This document shows, piece by piece, positions 53,404-62,542 of a stretch of DNA of 64,000 bases (positions are counted from its first letter, which is position 1; each line of letters begins with the position of its first letter). The stretch comes from an uncultured Desulfatiglans sp. (GTDB lineage Bacteria > Desulfobacterota > DSM-4660 > Desulfatiglandales > Desulfatiglandaceae): positions 1,929,325 through 1,993,324 of the forward strand of contig LR026961.1 in assembly GCA_900498135.1 (NCBI GenBank). Reading direction: 5' to 3'. The notes under the pieces were generated by a model. The model saw nothing but the letters and a program-made list of their open reading frames with translations, did no database searches and was not told where the DNA came from. The position numbers and the translations under genes were made by a program.

Positions 53404-53476
53404 AAAAGAAAAACCCGAAGTGGTGCGTAGGCTCATAACAAGCCTTCCGGTCCTCGCGGATACCGGCCACTTCGGG
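53404..53476 (-). terminator. Structured terminator abutting a ribosome-binding site
   Basis: On the minus strand CCCGAAGTGG and CCACTTCGGG form a ten-base outer stem enclosing two smaller hairpins (CCGGT/ACCGG and AGGCT/AGCCT). TTTTTCTTTTAG follows. The tail runs straight into the AGGGAGGT of the 57-residue gene. It therefore sits at the 5' end of the accessory-int run and may act as an attenuator. Confidence 0.65.
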
Positions 53477-53547
53477 CGATATGTTCCCAGAAATACAAAA
53501 TGCCATTGACGGATGGCCCTCCGATTATGAATTTACGCGCATCCATC

Positions 53548-53573
53548 TTGACAAGTATTGCTCAGTCTGTCAA
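53548..53573. promoter_or_regulatory. Divergent promoter/operator candidate with TTGACA...TGTCAA inverted repeat
   Basis: TTGACA at 53548-53553 and TGTCAA at 53568-53573 form a symmetric pair 14 bases apart. Each strand therefore has a TTGACA-like -35 pointing away from the centre. Matching -10 boxes are weak. It lies between the plus-strand secreted-protein gene and the minus-strand accessory-int run. Confidence 0.4.
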
Positions 53574-53623
53574 TAAGAAAAGTTCAAATCATGATCGCAT
53601 AAACTGAGCCAGGAGGGACACCG

Positions 53624-54055
53624 ATGCGACCGGAAACCTATTTGAGAATCATTGTTGTTGCTGCCGCCTTGATCTTGCTTTCTACCAGTGTCCATGCAGG
53701 GCCGCTTAACCCTTTAAACACATTGCCTCAGTATAAGAGCAACATCGTCAGTGTGTTTAAGGAATTGAAGACCAGTGAAACCACGCAGGAAATCGTTATG
53801 ATGACTGTGCCAGATGGCAAAAAATATATTCTAACAGAATTTTCTGTCTATGATGCTGTCATGTGCAATCATACTTATTCTTACATCCTTGAAAATGGTT
53901 TAGTCCGATATAAGGGAGCTTTAAAACAATTTAACTCCGGTATCAATTTCAGTAGCGGCAGCGATATTGTTATTGTGGTGCCTTACACAGGTAACTATCA
54001 AATTTTTATAAGTGGCTATATGCTGGATGATTTGCAGTCTTCTGCCGGACAGTAA
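53624..54055 (+). CDS. Small secreted protein of unknown function
   Basis: The 143-residue product has a clear signal peptide (IIVVAAALILLSTSVHAG) and a beta-rich mature part (KKYILTEFSVYDAVMCNHTY, YTGNYQIFISGYMLDDL). It is the only plus-strand gene of the element and is noticeably AT-richer than its surroundings. AGGAGGG precedes the ATG. Family not recognised. It may be a cargo (moron) gene expressed independently. Confidence 0.7.
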   Translation: MRPETYLRIIVVAAALILLSTSVHAGPLNPLNTLPQYKSNIVSVFKELKTSETTQEIVMMTVPDGKKYILTEFSVYDAVMCNHTYSYILENGLVRYKGALKQFNSGINFSSGSDIVIVVPYTGNYQIFISGYMLDDLQSSAGQ

Positions 54056-54233
54056 TGTTACCAGATACCATAAGTGTTCGTCAATACCGCACCGCTCATG
54101 ATGTCCCACTCATGGCGTTAGCACAAGGCGGGCGGCATGGACAAAGAGGACCTTGGAGCGTCTATTTCAATTTGCCCCATAGTATGACATGGCTTTAGGG
54201 TAGATCGTCGATTCTGTGGCATCCTGCGGCCTT

Positions 54234-54920
54234 CTAGCGCCCTACAGGGTTCCCTCCAATATGACGCGCGGGCCTGCGCACCAATTTGAACGGCTTGCGA
54301 TAGTATCCATGTTTGTCCATGCCGCACAGTGCAAACCTCGCAGCGTTGACAGCATGGAACCGCTGGTCAGGTCTGTCCTCCAAGTCTTGAACGGTCAGTC
54401 CTTTCAATTGTGCCCGGATGGGTGAGTCATCGGGTAGTGTCAGTCGGCCGTTCTCGATAGTGTGCTTCCGCACGACACCCAAGCCAAGCAGGAAGTTATC
54501 GGCTGACGGTGCCGGTTCCGGCATGGGCACACCAGATAGCTTGTGCTCCCAAACGTAGGCACGAAGGAAATTGCAAAAATCCACAGCGTCGCTTCCATCG
54601 GGCATCGACGGTCCGAACGTCCGATCACAGCCATAGGTGATAGTTGCGTCGGAAAACAAACGGCACAGTCCCGTCAGGTCGATCGGGGGAACCTCGGCCT
54701 CAGTCAAAAGGATCAATCGGCCTTCGGGCGTCTCCTTTCCCTCAAAGCGCGTTTCATCCCTATGCTCGCAACCGATCAGGCAGAAGTATGCGGGCGTCGC
54801 GGCGATAGGCCACGAAATGCCCGCAAAAATGCGGCTCAGGCGCAGCTTCTCGTCCTCAGCGGTCTTGAGCGTCCAAATGCCGTTTTTCTCATTACGTTTA
54901 CTCTCGATGATACTGAACAT
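54234..54920 (-). CDS. Hypothetical protein downstream of the large terminase gene
   Basis: The 228-residue product starts MFSIIESKRNEKNGIWTLKT and includes FAGISWPIAATPAYFCLIGC and CDRTFGPSMPDGSD. No signal peptide, helix bundle or known motif is recognised. It begins 12 bases after the terminase stop and is probably co-transcribed. In normal phages a portal gene often sits here; this protein is too short for one. Confidence 0.6.
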   Translation of the reverse strand: MFSIIESKRNEKNGIWTLKTAEDEKLRLSRIFAGISWPIAATPAYFCLIGCEHRDETRFEGKETPEGRLILLTEAEVPPIDLTGLCRLFSDATITYGCDRTFGPSMPDGSDAVDFCNFLRAYVWEHKLSGVPMPEPAPSADNFLLGLGVVRKHTIENGRLTLPDDSPIRAQLKGLTVQDLEDRPDQRFHAVNAARFALCGMDKHGYYRKPFKLVRRPARHIGGNPVGR

Positions 54921-54932
54921 GGTTGGTCCTCC

Positions 54933-56528
54933 TTATAGCCCTGGAAACAGCAGGTCCGGTTGATAAAACGTTAAGCACAGCGCGTCGGCCCGGTCCGGGG
55001 AGCGCTTCAGCAGCTCCCGCATGGTGTCTTTCGCCATGATCTTGATCTTGCCATTACGAACTTCGTAGGTCGGTGTCGCCAGCTCTTCGAGCAACATCTC
55101 ATCAGGGGGCAACATCGCGCCGGAATCGGTCCGAAGCCATTCCCGGCATGACCACCAGATTTGATCGCGCAACCGCTCGAACTCGCCCAATTCCGTCCGC
55201 TCGGTAGGTGAAGCCGCCACCTTCACGGCCGAGGCCGCACAGCCGGAACGCCGCATTTGCGGTGCAACGCCCGAGCCGACACCCGTTGCGTCCACACAAG
55301 CCCGGAGCACCTTCCGGGCCCGGTATTCCTCTGCGGCCCTGTCTCCGGTGCTTACCACGTCCATCCCTCCCCACGATACCAACCGCTCGACATACCCACC
55401 ATAGCGGAAGGCCGCCACATTGGCATCGGCGCCAAACTCGGCCACGTCCACCCCCATGACGGCCTTTGTCCCGGCCGGCGGAATCTCACCATGCTGCGCC
55501 ACGTAGGCATCCCAACGAGACCGGGCTGCGCTGATCCACTCCCGGCTGATAAGCTGTGTTGAAGCCTGCGCGGGGTAGCGCCCTAGCACCATGTAGTCAA
55601 AGGCGGGCTCAAGCACCTTGTACTGTCCCGGCGCCAATGGAGGGTAAACCAGGCCTGATTGACTGACAGCGGTCGCCCCCGCCAAGAAGTCTGGAAGCCG
55701 GAAGCTGTCCGTCGCGGCCTCGCCAGGTACAAGCGGCCGGCACCATTCGCTGATGCGGCGGACCGTCACCTCCCGCGTGACAGCACCAGGGATCTGATCT
55801 TCGCCAGTTGTGACGTTCGGGTGGCTGAAGGCTGAAAGCTCGACCACATTGGCGCGGCCCTCCCGCTCCATGCGATAGACCGGTCCGCTTTCATGCCTGG
55901 GGTTGAACATGACCAAAAGTCTTGCATGACCTCCCGACATACAGCTTTCAATGCCCCGATAAACCTCGTCAGGGACAGCGTCGCCCTCGTCTATGATGAA
56001 CAGGAGATACGGTGCGTGCTTCCCGCTGAACTTGGCTTCTCGTTGCGCTTCTGAACCTGCCATTGGGATCGTGACGCCGGTCAGGAAACTTTGGGCGTTT
56101 CGGGCCACGTGCAGGTTCTTAACGCTGTCCCCCTCGAAAAGGGCGGGGTGCTTGTCGATGATGCTTCCAATCTCGCCCCACAAAAGCTTTTTCAGATTGC
56201 TTTCTGGAGGCGCGGCCCCTGTGTAAATTTGCGAGGCTTCGAACACCCTGTAGAACCAAACCGCTATCCTGGCGGCGGCAAATGTCTTGCCCGTAGCGTT
56301 CGCGCTACGTGCAACCGTGACAGGGTTATCCTTGACCGAGAGCATCAGGCACTCAATGTCATAGGTCAGGGTTTCGCCTAGAACCTCCTGAGCGAATCCC
56401 ACCGGATCGTCACGGTAGCGGCTGAAGTCCGTCGCTTGCGTGCGATTGTACCGTGCACTCAGTGTATCGCAAAACGTCCGAAACAGCCCGTCGCTCGTTA
56501 AGTCTGTCGATGATCTTTCTCCGAACAT
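54933..56528 (-). CDS. Terminase large subunit
   Basis: The 531-residue product has an ATPase domain with Walker A-like ARSANATGKTFAAARIAVW and Walker B LLFIIDEGDAV, then a nuclease domain with AVMGVDVAEFGADANVAAFR and ACVDATGVGSGV, ending near KRSPDRADALCLTFYQPDLL. It would package DNA into procapsids. The start MFGERSSTD at 56528 has GAGGTGG eight bases upstream; it overlaps the previous gene by 119 bases. Confidence 0.85.
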   Translation of the reverse strand: MFGERSSTDLTSDGLFRTFCDTLSARYNRTQATDFSRYRDDPVGFAQEVLGETLTYDIECLMLSVKDNPVTVARSANATGKTFAAARIAVWFYRVFEASQIYTGAAPPESNLKKLLWGEIGSIIDKHPALFEGDSVKNLHVARNAQSFLTGVTIPMAGSEAQREAKFSGKHAPYLLFIIDEGDAVPDEVYRGIESCMSGGHARLLVMFNPRHESGPVYRMEREGRANVVELSAFSHPNVTTGEDQIPGAVTREVTVRRISEWCRPLVPGEAATDSFRLPDFLAGATAVSQSGLVYPPLAPGQYKVLEPAFDYMVLGRYPAQASTQLISREWISAARSRWDAYVAQHGEIPPAGTKAVMGVDVAEFGADANVAAFRYGGYVERLVSWGGMDVVSTGDRAAEEYRARKVLRACVDATGVGSGVAPQMRRSGCAASAVKVAASPTERTELGEFERLRDQIWWSCREWLRTDSGAMLPPDEMLLEELATPTYEVRNGKIKIMAKDTMRELLKRSPDRADALCLTFYQPDLLFPGL

Positions 56529-56976
56529 TAGGGTCCACCTCGTCAATAGTGGCAAGTACTGCCTCTTGAAACCGTTGTACGGCCTTCATGTCGAACAGCG
56601 TTGCGAAAATATCCAGCTGTAGATGCAACTGAGCCCGGATCTCCGCCATTGTCTTGATTGCGAGCCCACTGGCCTCAGCTTCAGTCATCTCGGATATAAT
56701 AGTCTTGTCGCCCGTGATAATACCAAGCAGACGATCAAGCAATCCGTTTGCGTCATCGTTTATCCGATGGAGTTGCGCCATTGAGTCTAGCTTCTGATCC
56801 ACAACCCTTTCAATTTTGCTTGCGCAAATTGCCCTCGTATGCTTGCCTCGCAACTCCCGCAAACGAAAATGAATGGCTTGACGGCTGACTCCTAGTTCTT
56901 TCGCAATGCTGGCTTGACTCACGCCTGAGTCAATTAATTCCAACAATTTTTCGTCACTTATTGTTTTTGGTCGCAT
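56410..56976 (-). CDS. HTH protein, probable small terminase-like subunit
   Basis: The 188-residue product has an N-terminal helix-turn-helix (LLELIDSGVSQASIAKELGV followed by SRQAIHFRLREL) and a long helical remainder. Position immediately before the large terminase and an N-terminal HTH suit a TerS. This is inference from context; no terminase-small family motif is certain. Confidence 0.55.
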   Translation of the reverse strand: MRPKTISDEKLLELIDSGVSQASIAKELGVSRQAIHFRLRELRGKHTRAICASKIERVVDQKLDSMAQLHRINDDANGLLDRLLGIITGDKTIISEMTEAEASGLAIKTMAEIRAQLHLQLDIFATLFDMKAVQRFQEAVLATIDEVDPNVRRKIIDRLNERRAVSDVLRYTECTVQSHASDGLQPLP

Positions 56977-57008
56977 ATCTTGACGCTCTCCTTGACAATG
57001 ATGAAGAT

Positions 57009-57032
57009 ACCCCCCGGTAAAAGTAGGGGGGT
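57009..57032. other. C/G-tract hairpin beside the terminase genes
   Basis: ACCCCCC and GGGGGGT form a seven-base stem with a ten-base loop in a 65-base gap between two minus-strand genes. No T-tract follows on either strand, so it is not a standard terminator. It could be a processing site or a packaging-associated site. Confidence 0.35.
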
Positions 57033-57041
57033 GTCTCGAAA

Positions 57042-57593
57042 TTAGGCGTTAACAACCGTGTCAACGGTAATTTTCTGCTCGACATGATGGAGCTCAGCCT
57101 TTTCAATTGTTGACATCTTGTTGAACTGCTCTTGGCGATCACGGATGAACTTGCGGGCTTCCGCTTCTTTCCCGCACGCATTTGCCAGAATAAGCAGACG
57201 ACCTTTGTTGTTATTAAAGACCGCTAGCGACCCGTTGGCCATGCGTTTCTTGAGCTCGAAGTATCTGACCTCAGCATCCTTCTGGTCTTGCTCCTTGGCT
57301 GCGCGGGCAAGCTGGTCATGGAGGGTTCTCCAGATCGTTTGCAACCCCTCGAGCGCGAATGGCAACTCGCCCAGCCTCGTTTGCAATTCCCCGATTTCAG
57401 CGCGAACCTCCCGAATCTCTGCGTCTGTCGCCTCCCCGAGCGCGTTAGCACCCAAGAGCGAGACGCGATCCTTCTGAAGAACTTCGAGCCGCTGCTCAAT
57501 GTGTGCCCGTTCATCATCGAGGGATCTCTGTGCTTCGCGGACGAGTTTAATACGGGCCTTGATGGATTCTGTAGTGGTGATGGATCTTTTCAT
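57042..57593 (-). CDS. Coiled-coil phage-type protein
   Basis: The 183-residue product is a predicted coiled coil for most of residues 8-110 (LVREAQRSLDDERAHIEQRL, RAEIGELQTRLGEL), with a helical C-terminus. No enzymatic motif is seen. AAGGAGC lies upstream of the ATG. Confidence 0.6.
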   Translation of the reverse strand: MKRSITTTESIKARIKLVREAQRSLDDERAHIEQRLEVLQKDRVSLLGANALGEATDAEIREVRAEIGELQTRLGELPFALEGLQTIWRTLHDQLARAAKEQDQKDAEVRYFELKKRMANGSLAVFNNNKGRLLILANACGKEAEARKFIRDRQEQFNKMSTIEKAELHHVEQKITVDTVVNA

Positions 57594-57704
57594 GTTGAAT
57601 GCTCCTTTGTGTGTTGTGTGGTTCCTATGACCTTCCAGGATGCCCCAGGATCGACGATCTTCGATGGGGGCATGGTTTGGTATAGGTTAAATTGAAATGT
57701 GGCT

Positions 57705-57773
57705 TTAAAGGGCTGCTACGAACAGGCAGAGCCAAAACAATGTCGTGATAAGGGTCGCTATCAGATAAGTCAT
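57705..57773 (-). CDS. 22-residue hydrophobic peptide overlapping the helicase stop
   Basis: The frame starts ATG at 57773, overlapping the helicase TGA as ATGA, and ends TAA at 57705. The product starts MTYLIATLITTLFWL and is almost wholly hydrophobic, one membrane helix. Translation would be by coupling. It could be a tiny membrane effector; function unknown. Confidence 0.45.
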   Translation of the reverse strand: MTYLIATLITTLFWLCLFVAAL

Positions 57774-59164
57774 TGCAATCCTCCCGCTGAAAAACGGTTA
57801 TAGACTCTTCCCCGTGCGGCGGCACTGGCACGCAGTACCGGCACGCTCTTGTCGATGAAATCCACGACCGTAGCGCGTTCTTTGCCCTGCGCCGGTCTCA
57901 GTACCCTTCCGAGGTATTGCAACACCCTCCCGCTGAACCGGATGGGCGTTGCAAGGAAAAGCGCAGACAAGGCGGGAAGGTCGAAGCCCTCGCCGATCAA
58001 CTGCCCTGTCGCCACGAGCACGCGGATCTTCCCAGCCTGGAGGGAATCGACCACGCGGGCCCGCTCTTTTGCTGGCAATCCCCCGTGAAGGGCCGCGGCT
58101 CTGATACCTCGATCCCGCAGCATCCCGCGCAGGGTCTCCGCATGGGCCTTCCTGTCGCTGAGCACGAGACAGATGCCCGAGCCCCTCGCGGCCTCGCAGG
58201 CCACGTCATCGGCGATCTGCTGGTTTCGTTTCGGGTCTTGGGTAAGCTCGCTCAGCACGGCCTGATAATGCTCTGAGGCGTCCTTGAGCGTCTCAAAGCA
58301 CGTTGGGCGCTGCACGATCTCGACCGGCACGAGATGCCCCTGCTCGACCAGGGCGGCCCGGTCCACCTCGTGCACGACGTCGCCGAGATACCAAAAGATC
58401 AACCTGGAAAGCCGGTCCCGCCGCCAGGGTGTCGCGCTCAGGCCGAGCATAAACCGACTGTCAAACGCCCCGACGGCTTCCGTGAACGTCCGGCTCGGCG
58501 TTCTGTGGCATTCATCGGTCAGGATGAAACCGACGTGCTGTGCCACGTCCTCAGCGCATCTATAAAGACTTTGTACAAGTGCCACCGTCACCTTTGCGCC
58601 GATCCGCTTCTTTCCCGCGCCGATCATTCCGACGTCATCCGGCTCAATGCCGAGGAAAGCGCCGATCCTATCCACCCACTGAATTGCCAATTCTCTAGTG
58701 TGGCATACGATCAGCGCGGGTTGCCGGCGGGCGGCGATCACTGCCAGGGCCATGACAGTTTTGCCGGATCCGGTCGGGGCGGCCAAAGTTCCGAAGTCGT
58801 GGCGCAGAATCGCTTCGACCGCGCCGTCTTGGAAGGGGCGAAGCTTGCCTGCGAACGCGAAGTCCACATCTGGAAGAGTCCGGCGCCTGTCAACCAGATC
58901 GAACGGGATCCCCGCCTTCCGTGCCATCACGCAAAGCTGCCGGGCGAACCCTCGGGGAACCACCAGGCGGCCGGCCTCGTCGCGGTACCAGCACTCAACA
59001 AGTGGATTAATGTTTCCCGTCCAGCGTCCTTGTTCGACAGCTTCAGCGAACTGCGGATTTTCAAAAGTCAATCGCGCCATGACGGCATGCTCGAAGAAAT
59101 CGGGCGCTTCGGCGATTGTGAGTTCACGGGAAATTTCGATCAGCACGGCGCGGCCTCGGGACAC
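57770..59164 (-). CDS. DECH-box superfamily 2 helicase
   Basis: The 464-residue product has Walker A (LAAPTGSGKTVMALAVIAA), a DECH box (FILTDECHRTPSRTF), SATPW as motif III and late motifs (VLVATGQLIGEGFDLPALS, QYLGRVLRPAQGKERATVVD). It resembles XPB/UvsW or type III-restriction-like phage helicases. An N-terminal ~110-residue extension may bind DNA. It presumably serves element replication or repair. Confidence 0.85.
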   Translation of the reverse strand: MSRGRAVLIEISRELTIAEAPDFFEHAVMARLTFENPQFAEAVEQGRWTGNINPLVECWYRDEAGRLVVPRGFARQLCVMARKAGIPFDLVDRRRTLPDVDFAFAGKLRPFQDGAVEAILRHDFGTLAAPTGSGKTVMALAVIAARRQPALIVCHTRELAIQWVDRIGAFLGIEPDDVGMIGAGKKRIGAKVTVALVQSLYRCAEDVAQHVGFILTDECHRTPSRTFTEAVGAFDSRFMLGLSATPWRRDRLSRLIFWYLGDVVHEVDRAALVEQGHLVPVEIVQRPTCFETLKDASEHYQAVLSELTQDPKRNQQIADDVACEAARGSGICLVLSDRKAHAETLRGMLRDRGIRAAALHGGLPAKERARVVDSLQAGKIRVLVATGQLIGEGFDLPALSALFLATPIRFSGRVLQYLGRVLRPAQGKERATVVDFIDKSVPVLRASAAARGRVYNRFSAGGLQ

Positions 59165-59589
59165 TCAGACGCAAAACGATAAGGCTCGGCGCAGCGTCGC
59201 GCGAGGGAGCCAGCGTCGGCTAAGATCCACCCCATACATCGTTGCTGTGGCGACCCGACCGAAAAAGTCTCTGCAAAATCGCGATAGGCGAGCCACGAAT
59301 GCATGTGGACCAACATAGCGGCGGTCCTCAAGTCGTCCAGCGCGAGCGGCTTAGGACGGTCTATCACGGGACGGCTAAAGGCGGGAATGAGCCCGTCGGC
59401 GTTCGGTTCGGCATCGGCATCGGTCGTGTGAAAGAATTCATACAGCTGGGCGACCTGACCGCGAAGGTGTGCGGACGTGCGAACCTCGAAAGAAAGCGCC
59501 CCGAAACGCTGCGTCACCAGACGGTCAAGCGCCTGCGTCAGAAGCAGGAGAATCTCGGATGTTGCTTTTTTAGCTTTTATTATATCCAT
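59140..59589 (-). CDS. Hypothetical protein of the integrated element
   Basis: The 149-residue product starts MDIIKAKKATSEILLLLTQA and overlaps the helicase by 25 bases. GGAG lies about ten bases before the start. It is helical (ALDRLVTQRFGALSFEVRTS). No family recognised. Confidence 0.55.
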   Translation of the reverse strand: MDIIKAKKATSEILLLLTQALDRLVTQRFGALSFEVRTSAHLRGQVAQLYEFFHTTDADAEPNADGLIPAFSRPVIDRPKPLALDDLRTAAMLVHMHSWLAYRDFAETFSVGSPQQRCMGWILADAGSLARRCAEPYRFASECPEAAPC

Positions 59590-59725
59590 TATGTTTTACT
59601 CCGTCAGAATTTGTTAAAATCATTTGATGGGTATGTAGTGTTTGAAGGGATTGCTTCCCTCCCTACGCGAGAAGTGTCAGGTGACAAATATATAGAGTAG
59701 TAGGACAAACATACCCCAAACCCTA

Positions 59726-62542
59726 CTAACCCTTCTTCGCGAGCTTAACCCACCATGTCGTCTTGCCCACCCGCGCGCCGGCCTTCTCGATTTTCTTGCC
59801 TCCAACAATGCGGTCCCTGTGCCGCTCGATCCAACGGCCCAGCTTCCGCGGGTTGACGCTGCCGCGCTCACCCGCGATCTCGTCCAGCACATCTAAAAGC
59901 GGTCCCTCGTCGTGGTCGCGGGCGCCTTTAATCAGGTCAGAGACCGTCACCGATAAATCTTCAAACTCATCGAACCAGGCGTCTAGCAGCGCTGACAGCT
60001 TTGCCGTTTCCGGGTCCAGTTCGAAAGCCGCGTCGATGCTCTTAATCGGATCAGCGACGCTGAGGAAACTTTCAGCCCCGATCCAGCAAACGGCCCGGCG
60101 AACACTGTCGCTCCAGGCCTCGAAACTTGCCGTCCTGTCCGGCAATAGCGGCCCGTTCTGCATGCCCGCGCGAAGCACGGTCAGTCCGGCGCTCACGAGT
60201 TCCAAGCGGTGCTCGCGCACATATTCGGCCGGGTCAAGATCAAAGCGCCGCTTCCAAGGCTCCGCAACGCCAGGGTCCAGGCGGGCGGTCAGGACGCGCC
60301 GGCAAAGGTCGCCCCGCAAAGCCAGGTTGTTTCCTGTGACGAGAACTAGGCAGCTGGTGGGCACGCTCAGGTTTTCCGTGCTGCCGAGGACCCGATCCTC
60401 GAACCGTGGGCTTGTCAGGACGGTGCAGAGTGCCGCGCTGTCGAGTGTGCCGGTCACGTTATCTAATATCATGACAGCTTTCCCTTGCCGCAGGCTTGCC
60501 AGTAGGCGTTTGCGGACCTCGTCGGGGTTGTCCGCGGCGGGTAGCATCGCAGGGTTTTCCTCTCCAGCCAGTTCCGCGCAGCACCGCGCCAGGAGACTTT
60601 TACCGCTTCCCGGCGTTGGTGAATCGAAGGCAATGGCCGGCGCTGTTGGCAAGAGGGGGCGCACGGACGCCGTTAGAATGGCTGCCAGCATCACGCCCCT
60701 GTCAGTCTCTCCGCAAAACGGGAAGTTCTCAAACGGGTGCCAAAGTGTTCGAACGGCGGTTTCAATCTCCCTATCACTGGGGCGGACCGGCACTCCCGGC
60801 CAGTCGGCCATGTCGGGCAAGATCAGCAGAAGCCCGGTCTCCCGGTCAAAGCCGTCTTGGTCAATAAGCCGGTTGCTCTTGGGGTCCAGAATGGGCGCCG
60901 TTGCAATTCCGGCAAGCTCGGGCAAGCCTGTTTCCCTGCGGGCAGCCACGGCTCCGGCTGCAATGGGCGGGGGGCAGTCACAAGCCCGCCAGTCCTCCGC
61001 TCGGCGGTCGTATCGTTCCCAACGCGCTAGAGCGTCGAGGTCGAATTGAAGGCCCTCCCGGTCTCGTGGCACAACGGCGCCTTCGCTGGTGACTTTCACG
61101 ATTTCGCCGCCCCGTCCGTAATGGCTCCCGTACAGTCGCATCAACTCAAAGGCTGCTTCAACCGCCCGCGGCCGCTCGCCTGGTATTATGCGGATCGTTT
61201 GCCGGGCCCTGTGCAAGGCGAAACGGCGGCCCCCGTGCAAGTGGCTGTAAATATAAGGCCTGCCCGCGGCTCTCAAATTGATAAAGCCCGGCCTCTGGTC
61301 CGGCCCGTCGGGTTCCAACGGATCCGCACAACGCTTCCCGTGAAAGCGGTCGGGGTTGTCTAGTAATTCGCCCACGGTCACAACTTCGCCGGATGCAAGC
61401 CGGATCGGGAAGTCTCCAAGTAGCGTTTGACCTCGAACGGCTTGGCTGAAGGTCTCCCGTAGCGTAGCGGCCCTCTGCTCGCGTTCGCCTTCGGGTACGC
61501 CCTCAAGTCCGGTTTCAATGCGGGTCTCAACCCATTCCGCTTGAACCTTTTCCGCCTCCGGCCGGGCAGCCTTCCGGGCTTCGTCAATCAGCCGGCGAAA
61601 CTCCGCTTGTTCGGCCAGGGTCAGGCTTTGAATGGCCTGTCTGGTGTCTAGGGGTTCGGCGTCGGGGTTGAACACTCGCGGGGCGGGGCGTCTCTGTTCC
61701 AGGGGCGGTTTGCAGGCGGCGCCCCCGCAAAAGTCCAGACGTTCAGGCTGAAAAACGGCGTCGTCGAGCAACCCCCGGACCAAAAGGCTCCCGGCGGCAG
61801 AAATTTCGATCCGGCCGCAACCGTTCAACCAGGACCGTTCAAACAAGGCCTGCCCTGCTCGGGGAATGTCCGAAGCGTCTTGCACCAGGAACAGGACTCT
61901 CCAGCCGGCCGGCCCCCGTAAGCACTCGTCGCCCCGGTAAATGAAGCTCGAAGCGCTGGCGGTCAGGACGTGCGGCGCCCGTTTCAGGGCCGGGCATACT
62001 CGATACAGGGCCCCAAGCAGTTCGTCGGCGCTCAAAGGCGCCTGGACCTTGCCCGGGTCGTAGTCCAGCATCAAGACGCCCTCGGCGGCCCGAAACCTGA
62101 AATGGTCTCGGCTCCTCGAAACGAGGGGCGGACCCCCGTTCTTTTTCACTCGGGCCAGTTCGGCGGCCGTCAGGACGCGGGCTCTTTGGTGCTCGCAAAC
62201 GCCATATACCAACGCTTGCGCCGGGTTCAGGCGGCCAAGCAACCCGGCCAGTTCCTCGACGTTCTGCAGTTTCAAGCGCTCTGCGGTTCCTTCAACCAGC
62301 TGCCCGCCTGGTAGCTTCGTCAAGGTTCCGTCCACAAGCTCAAAGGCCTTAGATAAACGGGCAGGGCGGGTAGAGCTTACAAGCGTAAGCATCGCGGGTC
62401 GAAGGACCGCGAGATTTTTTCCTTGACGCCCGATTGCGGGTGTTGCATCCTGAATATTAGGGAGTGAATAGTAGTTTGGGCCCCCGGGGATGGTGCCAGC
62501 CACCTCGGGGTTGCCTTTTCTAGGTTCGTTCTGCACGTTCAT
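59726..62542 (-). CDS. Primase-helicase replication protein
   Basis: This 938-residue protein has an N-terminal part (about 120-320) with GVLMLDYDPGKVQAPLSADE, where the D-x-D resembles the metal site of archaeo-eukaryotic-type primases. A P-loop ATPase follows (about 600-760): AIAFDSPTPGSGKSLLARCC and AVMILDNVTGTLDSAALC. The C-terminal tail is basic with a probable winged-helix. It would initiate element replication. Domain assignment is by motif, so the primase part is less certain than the ATPase. Confidence 0.72.
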   Translation of the reverse strand: MNVQNEPRKGNPEVAGTIPGGPNYYSLPNIQDATPAIGRQGKNLAVLRPAMLTLVSSTRPARLSKAFELVDGTLTKLPGGQLVEGTAERLKLQNVEELAGLLGRLNPAQALVYGVCEHQRARVLTAAELARVKKNGGPPLVSRSRDHFRFRAAEGVLMLDYDPGKVQAPLSADELLGALYRVCPALKRAPHVLTASASSFIYRGDECLRGPAGWRVLFLVQDASDIPRAGQALFERSWLNGCGRIEISAAGSLLVRGLLDDAVFQPERLDFCGGAACKPPLEQRRPAPRVFNPDAEPLDTRQAIQSLTLAEQAEFRRLIDEARKAARPEAEKVQAEWVETRIETGLEGVPEGEREQRAATLRETFSQAVRGQTLLGDFPIRLASGEVVTVGELLDNPDRFHGKRCADPLEPDGPDQRPGFINLRAAGRPYIYSHLHGGRRFALHRARQTIRIIPGERPRAVEAAFELMRLYGSHYGRGGEIVKVTSEGAVVPRDREGLQFDLDALARWERYDRRAEDWRACDCPPPIAAGAVAARRETGLPELAGIATAPILDPKSNRLIDQDGFDRETGLLLILPDMADWPGVPVRPSDREIETAVRTLWHPFENFPFCGETDRGVMLAAILTASVRPLLPTAPAIAFDSPTPGSGKSLLARCCAELAGEENPAMLPAADNPDEVRKRLLASLRQGKAVMILDNVTGTLDSAALCTVLTSPRFEDRVLGSTENLSVPTSCLVLVTGNNLALRGDLCRRVLTARLDPGVAEPWKRRFDLDPAEYVREHRLELVSAGLTVLRAGMQNGPLLPDRTASFEAWSDSVRRAVCWIGAESFLSVADPIKSIDAAFELDPETAKLSALLDAWFDEFEDLSVTVSDLIKGARDHDEGPLLDVLDEIAGERGSVNPRKLGRWIERHRDRIVGGKKIEKAGARVGKTTWWVKLAKKG

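Noticed and set aside
59763-61049. 428-codon plus-strand ORF opposite the primase gene
   Set aside because: Low-complexity Ser/Arg composition, typical of an antisense frame; the minus-strand primase has real motifs.
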